A DNA stretch of 64,000 nt from an uncultured Anaerolineae bacterium. Lineage in GTDB: Bacteria > Chloroflexota > Anaerolineae > Anaerolineales > Villigracilaceae. The stretch's first letter is position 1. Each line of letters begins with the position of its first letter. Both the position numbers and the translations under genes were made by a program. The stretch is taken from contig CAIQVH010000019.1 in NCBI GenBank assembly GCA_903875215.1, forward strand, positions 124,001 through 188,000, read 5' to 3'. The notes beneath the pieces are model-generated. The model was not told the origin of the DNA, did not search any database, and worked only from the letters and a program-made list of their open reading frames with translations. Positions 57,677 through 64,000 of the stretch are shown here, one piece after another.

Positions 57677-60448
57677 TTATAACTGCGCCTGGATTTTTGC
57701 TGCGGTCTCTTTGTACGCTGCCAGTTTCTCGCGCTCTTTGGCAATCACCGCTGCCGGGGCTTTGTTGGCAAAATCGGAGCCGAGCAGCTTCTCCAGCCGG
57801 GCGATCTGCGATTCAGCTTCGGCCAGTTCCTTTGAAAGGCGGGCGCGTTCCTCGGCCGGGTCGGTCAGCTCGGCCAGCGGCAGGTAGATTTCGATGGCAC
57901 CCACCACCAGGGCGATGTGGCCTTCGGGTTTCGTCTCCAGCGCGGGCAGAATCGTCAGGCGTGATTCATCCAGATTGGAAAGGGCCGCGATCACTTTGGC
58001 TTGCTGCTGCACCAGGCCGCTGGCATCCACCACCGTGGCGGCCAGTTTCAGGCCGGGCTTGACGTTCTTTTCGGCGCGCAGGTTGCGGATGGCGCGCACC
58101 ATGTCCTGAATCTGCTCAAAGCTGGCGATTTTCCCGGCTTCCCAGCCTTCGGATTCGCGCGGTTCGGGCCAGCGGGCGGTCATCAGCACTTCCGGCCAAT
58201 CTTTGATCAGTTCTGCCAGCGACGACTGGCTGGCGGCGCTGCGCAGGTGCCCCCAGATTTCTTCGGTGACGAAAGGTGTAAAGGGGTGCAGCAGGCGCAG
58301 GGATAGGTCAAAGACTTTTAGCAGGGTTTCGGCGGTGGAGACGGCCCGCGCGCCACCCGCGGCCAGTTGCTGCTTGGCGATTTCGAGATACCAGTCGGCA
58401 AAGTCGCTCCACAAAAAGTCATAAATCATTTGGCCGGCCTGACCATACTGAAAGATCTGGAACAGACGCTCCACGTCGCGGATCAGTTGCTGGGCGCGGG
58501 CCCAGATCCACGAGTCGGCCAGGGTGTAATCTGGTAAATTGGTAGTTGGTAAATTGGTAGTTGGTAAATTGGTAGTTGGATTGCCGCTGAGTTGACCCGT
58601 TCCCAATGTACCAAACGCCGAAATCACAAAGCGGCCTGCATTCCACAGTTTGTTGGCAAAATTGCGGTTGGCCTCCACTTTTTTCAGGCTCAGGTTGGAA
58701 TCTTTGCCAGGGGTGGAACCCACCAGCAGGGTGAAGCGCAGCGCGTCGGTGCCCAGTTCGTTCATCACGATCAGCGGGTCGATCACGTTGCCCTTGGTCT
58801 TGGACATTTTCTGGCCGTGCTCATCGCGGATCAGGCCGTGCAGGTAGACGGTGTGGAACGGGGCTTCCTCGGTGAACTCCAGGCCGCTCATGATCATGCG
58901 CGCCACCCAAAAAAACAGGATGTCGTAACCGGTTTCCATGTAGCTGGTGGGGTAGAAGTAGCCCAGGTCGGGGGTCTGCTCCGGCCAGCCGAGCGTGGAG
59001 AAGGGCCACAGGCCGCTGGAGAACCAGGTATCGAGCACATCCGGGTCCTGTTCAATCTTCGTCGAGCCGCAGTGGGCGCAGGCGGTCGGGTCTTCGCGGG
59101 CGCAGGTCTGTTTGCCGCATTCGGCGCAGTACCAGACCGGGATGCGGTGTCCCCACCACAGCTGGCGGCTGATGCACCAATCCTGGATGTTTTCCAGCCA
59201 GTTGTAGTAGACCTTCTCGAAATGTTCCGGCACGATCTTAATGTCGCCATTTTTCACGGCTGCCAGGCCTTTTTCGGCCTGTGACTGGATTTTGACGAAC
59301 CACTGCTCCGAGATCATCGGCTCGACGATCTCGCCGCCGCGCTGTGAACGCGGCACGTTGAGCGTGTACGGCTCTTCTTTGATGACCAGCCCGGCGGATT
59401 TCATATCGGCCCATAGTTTTTTGCGCGCCTCAAAGCGATCCAACCCGGCATAGGGGCCGCCATTCTCATTCACCCGTGCGCTTTTATCCAGCATGGAGAT
59501 AATCGCCAACCCGTGACGGTGCCCAATCTCGTAGTCGTTGGGATCGTGGCCGGGGGTGATTTTCAGCGCGCCGGTGCCGAAATCGCGCGCCACATATTCA
59601 TCCGCAATCACCGGGATTTCGCGCCCGAGCATGGGCACCACCACCATTTTGCCGATAAATTTCTGGTAGCGCTCATCTTCCGGGTGCACAGCCACGGCCG
59701 TATCGCCGAGAATCGTCTCGGGGCGGGTGGTGGCCACGGGGATGTATTCGCCCTCACCCCTGCCCCCCTCTCCCCCCGGGAGAGGGGATGGGGATGAGGA
59801 AGCCAGCATATATTTGAAATAATACAGCGTGCCGGGTTCCTCGGAATATTCCACTTCCAGGTCAGACACCGCCGTTTTCAAGCCGGGACTCCAGTTGATC
59901 AGGCGCGGGCCGCGATAGATCATGCCCTTCTCGTACAGGCGCACAAACGCCTCGCGCACAGCCTTCGAGAGACCGGCGTCCATGGTGAAGCGTTCGCGCG
60001 TCCAGTCACAGGAGGCGCCCAGGCGGCGGATTTGTTTGGTGATCATGCCGCCTTTTTCTTCCTTCCAGGCCCAGGTGCGGCGCAGGAATTCCTCGCGGCC
60101 CACCGTTTCGCGGCTGGTGCCTTCCTTGATGAGCTGGCGCTCCACCATCAGCTGTGTGGCGATCCCGGCGTGGTCGGTGCCGGGCACCCACAGCGTGGAA
60201 TAACCCTTCATGCGGTGGTAGCGGATCATCAGGTCTTCCATGCTGACGAACATGGCGTGTCCCAGGTGCAGTTCGCCGGTCACGTTGGGGGGCGGGATCG
60301 AGATGACAAACGGTTTCACGTTCGGGTCGAAATCCGGTTTGTTGGGGTCGTTGTGCGGCTGGAAGTATCCGCCGTTTTCCCACATGGCGTAAATCCGCTC
60401 TTCTGTGGCTTTGAAATCATAGGCTTTGGGAAGTTCGTAAGTGCTCAT
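57677..60448 (-). CDS. valS: Valyl-tRNA synthetase
   Basis: A 923-residue class I synthetase that charges tRNA-Val. The HIGH-type motif is PPPNVTGELHLGHAMF (HLGH at 61-64); the editing domain contains VATTRPETILGD; KMSKTKGNVIDP is the KMSKS motif; the C-terminal arm is a coiled coil (PAEERARLSKELAEAESQIARLEKLL). Two in-frame repeat insertions are unusual: about 216-232, SSSPSPLPGGEGGRGEGEY, just before the editing motif, and about 624-638, NLPTTNLPTTNLP, between the catalytic core and the anticodon-binding domain. It is regulated by the T-box upstream and cotranscribed with the DinB-like gene. Confidence 0.95.
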   Translation of the reverse strand: MSTYELPKAYDFKATEERIYAMWENGGYFQPHNDPNKPDFDPNVKPFVISIPPPNVTGELHLGHAMFVSMEDLMIRYHRMKGYSTLWVPGTDHAGIATQLMVERQLIKEGTSRETVGREEFLRRTWAWKEEKGGMITKQIRRLGASCDWTRERFTMDAGLSKAVREAFVRLYEKGMIYRGPRLINWSPGLKTAVSDLEVEYSEEPGTLYYFKYMLASSSPSPLPGGEGGRGEGEYIPVATTRPETILGDTAVAVHPEDERYQKFIGKMVVVPMLGREIPVIADEYVARDFGTGALKITPGHDPNDYEIGHRHGLAIISMLDKSARVNENGGPYAGLDRFEARKKLWADMKSAGLVIKEEPYTLNVPRSQRGGEIVEPMISEQWFVKIQSQAEKGLAAVKNGDIKIVPEHFEKVYYNWLENIQDWCISRQLWWGHRIPVWYCAECGKQTCAREDPTACAHCGSTKIEQDPDVLDTWFSSGLWPFSTLGWPEQTPDLGYFYPTSYMETGYDILFFWVARMIMSGLEFTEEAPFHTVYLHGLIRDEHGQKMSKTKGNVIDPLIVMNELGTDALRFTLLVGSTPGKDSNLSLKKVEANRNFANKLWNAGRFVISAFGTLGTGQLSGNPTTNLPTTNLPTTNLPDYTLADSWIWARAQQLIRDVERLFQIFQYGQAGQMIYDFLWSDFADWYLEIAKQQLAAGGARAVSTAETLLKVFDLSLRLLHPFTPFVTEEIWGHLRSAASQSSLAELIKDWPEVLMTARWPEPRESEGWEAGKIASFEQIQDMVRAIRNLRAEKNVKPGLKLAATVVDASGLVQQQAKVIAALSNLDESRLTILPALETKPEGHIALVVGAIEIYLPLAELTDPAEERARLSKELAEAESQIARLEKLLGSDFANKAPAAVIAKEREKLAAYKETAAKIQAQL
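58533..58577 (-). repeat. 15-bp tandem repeat (three copies) inside valS
   Basis: GGTAAATTGGTAGTT occurs three times head to tail (58533-58547, 58548-58562, 58563-58577). Each copy adds five residues (T-N-L-P-T on the minus strand). The unit resembles the GGTAATTGGTGATTGG words at 27416. Confidence 0.9.
59751..59799. repeat. GC-rich palindromic element, copy 3, in frame in valS
   Basis: CCCTCACCCCTGCCCCCCTC then CCCCCCGGGAGAGGGGATGG and GGATGAGG; the two halves are complementary around the centre CCCCGGG. It encodes about 16 residues between KYMLAS and EYIPVATTRPE of the synthetase. Confidence 0.8.
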
Positions 60449-60465
60449 TCATTCTCCGTAGGATT

Positions 60466-60924
60466 TTATGGGTTGGGGGCTTTGCCCACCCAGTCGAGTT
60501 TGATATTTTGCTGATCCAGGCGCTCGTACAATTCGCCGGTGTGCTGCTGGATATGGCGGATGTTGTAAAACTGGAGTTCCAGTTTGCCAAACGGCAGCCA
60601 ATCGAAGCCGGATTCAGCCTCCAGATCGGTGGCCGGAACCCGCGCTTTCACCTGTTGCTGGACAAAAGCCAGGTACTCCAGCACTTCTTCGCGGCTGAAA
60701 GGTTCTCCCGTATCCGGGTCGTGGTGCTTCTCCCAGGGCCGGAAGTGCCCTTCGCTCTCCTGCAAGTATAGGTGTACGAAAAACAGCGCGTGATAGGCTT
60801 TATTCCAGAACTTGTCCTTATCACCCGGCGCATCCCAGGATGCCGCCGGGCACAGAACAATGACCTGTTTGAGCATCTCCAGCGCGGCCAGGTATTGCGA
60901 TTGAATGGCCTGTTTGGCGTTCAT
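60466..60924 (-). CDS. DinB-like four-helix protein
   Basis: A 152-residue protein starting at ATG 60924 (GGAGACAAGT upstream). It has DinB-type helices with histidines at conserved places: AYHALFFVHLYLQ and NIRHIQQHTGELYERL, where the three histidines usually bind a metal. WEKHHD and the PGDKDKFWNKAYH segment fit the DinB_2 group (thiol-dependent or unknown). It lies 17 bases before valS and directly behind the T-box. A link to valine or thiol metabolism is not visible. Confidence 0.8.
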   Translation of the reverse strand: MNAKQAIQSQYLAALEMLKQVIVLCPAASWDAPGDKDKFWNKAYHALFFVHLYLQESEGHFRPWEKHHDPDTGEPFSREEVLEYLAFVQQQVKARVPATDLEAESGFDWLPFGKLELQFYNIRHIQQHTGELYERLDQQNIKLDWVGKAPNP

Positions 60925-60935
60925 ACTTGTCTCCA

Positions 60936-61240
60936 AAAATAAAAACACGCCTCGTCCACCGGAGGACGAAAGCGTGTGCTTCCGCGGTACCACCTCGATT
61001 CGCCCTGAAAAGGGCGCACTTGGGGCTGGCCATCACCAGCCTGCGCGCTAACGGGCGCTCCCGTGCCGGTCTACTCGTCTGAGACTTTCTTCGGCAATCG
61101 TTCCGGGCGACATTCGGCGCGGGGGGTGCTGTGGCGGCTTCCAGCCTGGGTTTCGACTTGCTCAACCCTTGGCCGCCTTCTCTGTCATACCCGTTTTTGG
61201 GGTACATCAGCATTCCACACGCTTACTCCTCCCGGAGTAG
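60936..61240 (-). promoter_or_regulatory. T-box riboswitch (tRNA-sensing leader) of the DinB-like-valS operon
   Basis: The minus-strand leader contains the diagnostic T-box GGTGGTACCGCGG (60994-60982) followed by a terminator: ACACGC...GGACG paired with CGTCC...GCGTGT (60977-60964 with 60957-60945) and a T-rich tract (60944-60936). Upstream is a long stem I region with GGCGGC/GCCGCC pairing. A GTC (Val) triplet is present at 61111-61109 and could be the specifier, but that needs folding. Uncharged tRNA would favour the antiterminator and raise expression. Confidence 0.93.
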
Positions 61241-61244
61241 ACTC

Positions 61245-61273
61245 ATTATACCGAAAGCGGGGAGGCTCCGCAA
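61245..61273 (-). promoter_or_regulatory. Promoter of the T-box leader
   Basis: TTGCGG (61273-61268), 17-base spacer, perfect TATAAT (61250-61245) on the minus strand. The -10 box falls between the end of the GT87-type gene (stop near 61277) and the leader, so this is an independent transcription start. Confidence 0.7.
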
Positions 61274-61276
61274 GGC

Positions 61277-62425
61277 TCAACGCTCCCGCCATAGCGCGGC
61301 GATGACCAGCAGGGTGGAAAGCGCCAGCAGCGGGTTACCGGCGCGCCCCAGCAACAGCCCGACCCAGGGCAACAGGTAGGCCGTCAGGGTCAGCAGGCCT
61401 GCCGCGCCTGCGCCCCAGCCGACCGTCAGCGGCACCAGCAGCAGGACATAATCATAATTAAGCAGGTACGGGTCAACCAGCAGGGTGAACACAGCGGATA
61501 GCGCCATCCACAGAGTCGGATTGCCCAGCCGGGAGCGGAATCGCCAATAGAACAGGACGCCCAGCCCCAGCCCCAACCCCACGCTGACGGCTGCCGCCTG
61601 GCCGATATTTGCCTGGCCGCTGACCAACCCAACCAGCCCCACCGAAAGACTGGCACACAACCCGCATGACTGCACCCCCGGCAGGTCGCGGTAGCGCGCC
61701 AGCGACTGGAGATAAGCCAGCGGCCAAAGCTGCCCGGGCGGGTGGCGCCAGACAGCCGGGTCGGCCAGCTGACCAAACAGCGCCAACGCCAACGCCAGCA
61801 GGCCGGTGTAGAGTAATGCGCGGCGCGCAAAAAGCGTCCCGCGCCGTTGGAACAGCCAGAAAAAAGCCGCCAGGCCTAAAAACAGCCCGAGATGTGGCTT
61901 GAACGTCATCAATCCCAGGCCCAGGGCCGCCCCCGGCGCCGATTCGGCCCGCGCCGCCCAGATGAAGAGTGCCACCCCCAGCAAGACCGGAAGCGAATAC
62001 TGTCCAACCACCAGCAGCCCAAAGGCCGGAATGAACAGGATCGCGCCGGGCAGGGCCAGCAGGCGCGTCAAAGGCCGCCAGCCCGGGGTCAGCAACCAGG
62101 TTGCCGCGCCCAGTAGCAGGAGGTTGACCAGGAACCACAAGCGCGCGGCGGCCTGGATCGGCAGCAGGGCCAGCGGCAGGGCCGCCAGCGCATACCAGGG
62201 GGGATAAGGATAGGGGTGAAAGGTGAAGTCGGGGCTGGTCTGCGAGAGCACCCAGGGGAGTTGGGCCGGGTAGTCGTAGAGGGCGATGCCGCGCAGCAGG
62301 GCGCGATCGGCAAAATAGAGTACGGAAAAATCCTGCTGGTACGGAACAGGCAGCGGCACATAAATGGCCAGCAGTGGCAGCACAATCGCACATCCCAGGC
62401 AGGCCAGGAGCAGGCGTTTGCTCAT
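61277..62425 (-). CDS. GT87/DUF2029-type membrane glycosyltransferase
   Basis: A 382-residue polytopic protein (about ten helices). It begins LLLACLGCAIVLPLLAIY, followed by the GT-C cue QQDFSVLYFADRALLRGIALYDYPAQLPW with aspartate after the first helix, then a proline/tyrosine-rich FTFHPYPYPPWYALA and LMTFKPHLGLFLG, as in the DUF2029 (GT87) family using polyprenyl-phosphate sugars. It overlaps the preceding SDR gene by four bases. Target glycan unknown. Confidence 0.75.
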   Translation of the reverse strand: MSKRLLLACLGCAIVLPLLAIYVPLPVPYQQDFSVLYFADRALLRGIALYDYPAQLPWVLSQTSPDFTFHPYPYPPWYALAALPLALLPIQAAARLWFLVNLLLLGAATWLLTPGWRPLTRLLALPGAILFIPAFGLLVVGQYSLPVLLGVALFIWAARAESAPGAALGLGLMTFKPHLGLFLGLAAFFWLFQRRGTLFARRALLYTGLLALALALFGQLADPAVWRHPPGQLWPLAYLQSLARYRDLPGVQSCGLCASLSVGLVGLVSGQANIGQAAAVSVGLGLGLGVLFYWRFRSRLGNPTLWMALSAVFTLLVDPYLLNYDYVLLLVPLTVGWGAGAAGLLTLTAYLLPWVGLLLGRAGNPLLALSTLLVIAALWRER

Positions 62426-63720
62426 CTTTCAGGGAAGTGGGCCTTGAACAGGCGCCAGGCCAGGCGTCGCAGGAGAAAATGGCCGAATAGCGCGCCGGGC
62501 AGCCCGTCGGGTTGAAGAAAAAGCGTTTGCTCGAGGCGCGGCTGGCCTGCCTGGGTGGTCAGTTTCCACTCCAGCCAGCTGTGGCCCCACGGGTTGGGTT
62601 CGGCTTTCAGGCGCAGTTGTTCGGGCGTTTGCCAGTCGACCTGGTTGTAGCGCAGGCCAAAATCGGCGCGCGCGGATAGTTCCGGCGTCGGCAGGCTCTG
62701 CCCGCCGGGCGCGCGCAAATGGTGGACGAACATGCCTTCGTGCATCAGCTGGGTCTCGTCGTGGTCGAGGTCGAGCCAGATGCGTTCCATTTGGGCCGGG
62801 TGGGTATCGGCCAGGGCGCGGTGAACGGCGGCGGCGTAATCCAATGGCTGGATGGCGGGAAACAGGCTGAGGGGCGCGCGATTGAGTACCAGGCTGTCGT
62901 TCTGAAGTCCTTCGACCAGCGGCAGGGCGTACGAGTAGGCCACCGGGGTCAATTTGTCAATAAAAAAGGCCATAACGGCGGGCGGGATGAGCGGCAGGAG
63001 CAGGGCGGTGCGCGACAGGCCGCGCAGGCGGGCGTATTCGGCCATGACTTCGATGTAGGTGCGCGGGGTCTGGCAGCCGAGTTCGATGATCTGGCCGCGG
63101 CAGGCCGGGGTTTCGAGCGCGGCGACCAGGTACGCGAGGATATCGGGGGTGGCGATGGGCTGGGAACGATGGCGCAGCCAGCGCGGGCCGACCATGAGCG
63201 GGAATTGTTCGGCGATGAAGCGAATCATTTCGAAGGAGACCGAGCCGGGGCCGACGATGACTCCGGCGCGAAATTCGGTGACGGGCAGGCCGGCTTCGCG
63301 CAGGGCGTCGCCGCTTTCGAGGCGCGATTTCAGGTGCAGGGCCAGCCGCGGGTCGGCGGGGTCGGCCAGCCCGCCCACGTAGATGATGTGTTCGAGACCG
63401 GCGGCGTGGGCGGCCCGGGCAAAATTGCGGGCCGAATCCAGGTCGAGGCGGTCATAGCCGTGCCCGGCGGACATGCTGTGGATTAAGTAGTAGGCGGCGC
63501 GCGCGCCCTGCATGGCGGCGGGCAGGGTTTCGGGGCGGGTGACATCCCCGCAGACGATTTCAACGCTCGAGGACCAGTCGCGGCCGCGCAGCCGGGCGGG
63601 GGTGCGTGCCAGGCAGCGCACCGGGTAGCCAGATTCGAGCAGGCGCGGAATCAGGCGGCTGGCGATGTAGCCGGTGGCGCCGGTGACCAGGATTGGGCGG
63701 GGGTCGCGGACAGGGTTCAC
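62422..63720 (-). CDS. SDR-family NAD(P)-binding protein with DUF2867-like C-terminus
   Basis: A 432-residue protein. The N-terminal Rossmann domain shows ILVTGATGYIASRLIPRLLESGYPVRCLAR, an extended-SDR pattern resembling CC3(TIP30)-type and DUF2867 proteins, with GDVTRPETLPAAMQGARAAYYLIHSM. The C-terminal part (about 350-432; LRLKAEPNPWGHSWLEWKL, LFLQPDGLPGALFGHFLLRRLAWRLFKAHF) resembles the DUF2867 domain. It begins with GTG at 63720, overlapping the upstream gene by four bases. It and its neighbour look like tandem paralogues. Confidence 0.8.
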   Translation of the reverse strand: MNPVRDPRPILVTGATGYIASRLIPRLLESGYPVRCLARTPARLRGRDWSSSVEIVCGDVTRPETLPAAMQGARAAYYLIHSMSAGHGYDRLDLDSARNFARAAHAAGLEHIIYVGGLADPADPRLALHLKSRLESGDALREAGLPVTEFRAGVIVGPGSVSFEMIRFIAEQFPLMVGPRWLRHRSQPIATPDILAYLVAALETPACRGQIIELGCQTPRTYIEVMAEYARLRGLSRTALLLPLIPPAVMAFFIDKLTPVAYSYALPLVEGLQNDSLVLNRAPLSLFPAIQPLDYAAAVHRALADTHPAQMERIWLDLDHDETQLMHEGMFVHHLRAPGGQSLPTPELSARADFGLRYNQVDWQTPEQLRLKAEPNPWGHSWLEWKLTTQAGQPRLEQTLFLQPDGLPGALFGHFLLRRLAWRLFKAHFPER

Positions 63721-64000
63721 GCTGGTTCCTGGTTGTGGAGCAGGCGGGCGCGGCGGGCGAGCTGGTCGGTCAGACCGTCAAAAATGAATTTGTGGACCGG
63801 CCACATGGCATACCAGTAGAGAAACCCGAACAGGCCGTGCGCGTCAAAGTAGGCGGTGGTCACCAACAGGGTGCGGCCGTCTTCCTGCGGCAGGCTTTCA
63901 AATTCCAGCCAGGCTTTGCCGGGGACTTTCATCTCGGCGCGCAGGCGCATCAGGCCTTTTTCGTGCGGCGCGCGCGGGGTGATCAGGGCATCGACGCGCC
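63717..64000 (-). CDS. DUF2867-containing protein, C-terminal part cut by window edge
   Basis: About 94 residues are visible and the frame is open through the right edge (DALITPRAPHEKGLMRLRAE then MKVPGKAWLEFESLP, TAYFDAHGLFGFLYWYAMWPVHKFIFDGL). These are hallmarks of the DUF2867 domain found at the C-terminus of SDR proteins. The ATG at 63950 is internal, not the start. It overlaps the downstream SDR gene by four bases (GTGA). Confidence 0.75.
   Translation of the reverse strand, partial: RVDALITPRAPHEKGLMRLRAEMKVPGKAWLEFESLPQEDGRTLLVTTAYFDAHGLFGFLYWYAMWPVHKFIFDGLTDQLARRARLLHNQEPA

Overview
The window reads as a chromosomal segment of a monoderm, probably facultatively anaerobic Chloroflexota bacterium (Anaerolineae-like). 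The evidence is indirect: an outer-membrane-free Tad/Flp pilus locus with no secretin gene, a cytochrome bd oxidase with a fused CydDC transporter, an R3H/AAA ATPase of the Ycf45 type, a T-box in front of valS, frequent TTG/GTG starts, and dispersed low-complexity repeats. No rRNA, tRNA, CRISPR array, insertion sequence or phage gene was seen. This taxonomic reading rests on family knowledge, not on a search.

Left region (1-6160, minus strand): one operon headed by a MerR regulator. It encodes a CrtC/AttH-like lipocalin protein, a CrtI-type FAD oxidoreductase and a beta-oxidation set (3-hydroxyacyl-CoA dehydrogenase, enoyl-CoA hydratase, thiolase, then a second thiolase-like gene cut by the window edge). 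The MerR promoter carries a palindrome. Next come PTS enzyme I with a helix-turn-helix-only regulator (6448-8488), an HD-GYP phosphodiesterase and a transglycosylase-like exported protein. A Tad pilus operon follows (11113-20607): two TadE proteins, TadG, CpaB, CpaE/TadZ, TadB, TadC, a TPR-LysM membrane protein and CpaF/TadA. After it lie a short UvrA paralogue, a GNAT acetyltransferase, and FmdE behind a probable molybdenum/tungsten cofactor riboswitch.

Middle region (24663-34696) is the most unusual part. A minus-strand operon runs ArsR, membrane-anchored triheme cytochrome c, PsrA-type molybdoenzyme, four-cluster ferredoxin, NrfD/PsrC, cytochrome b, nine-haem cytochrome c and Rieske protein. 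It is divergent from a lipoprotein with four complete rhodanese domains. Together they suggest a sulfur-linked (polysulfide, thiosulfate or tetrathionate) respiratory module tied to a Rieske/cytochrome b quinone complex. TTGTGA-N6-TCACAA-like palindromes, of the kind bound by Rex or Crp/Fnr regulators, lie in this divergent region, before the downstream LysR gene and before ugd. A related inverted repeat lies upstream of cydAB.

Right region: an MFS exporter, a patch of gene fragments (37375-38010), cydA-cydB-cydDC (minus), a three-gene ABC-2 exporter (minus), the R3H ATPase, tmk, an FmdB zinc ribbon, gmk, a rhomboid protease, ugd, a probably leaderless methyltransferase and an AIM24/TIGR00266 protein. 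These are followed on the minus strand by a DUF2817 peptidase, a YfcC-type carrier, valS with a DinB-like gene under T-box control, a GT87-type glycosyltransferase and two SDR/DUF2867 paralogues, the last cut by the right edge.

A recurring theme is repeat sequence inside genes. A GC-rich palindromic element lies in frame in valS, the PsrB-like ferredoxin and the ArsR gene; a 15-bp tandem repeat also lies in valS; and a degenerate repeat lies in the R3H ATPase linker.
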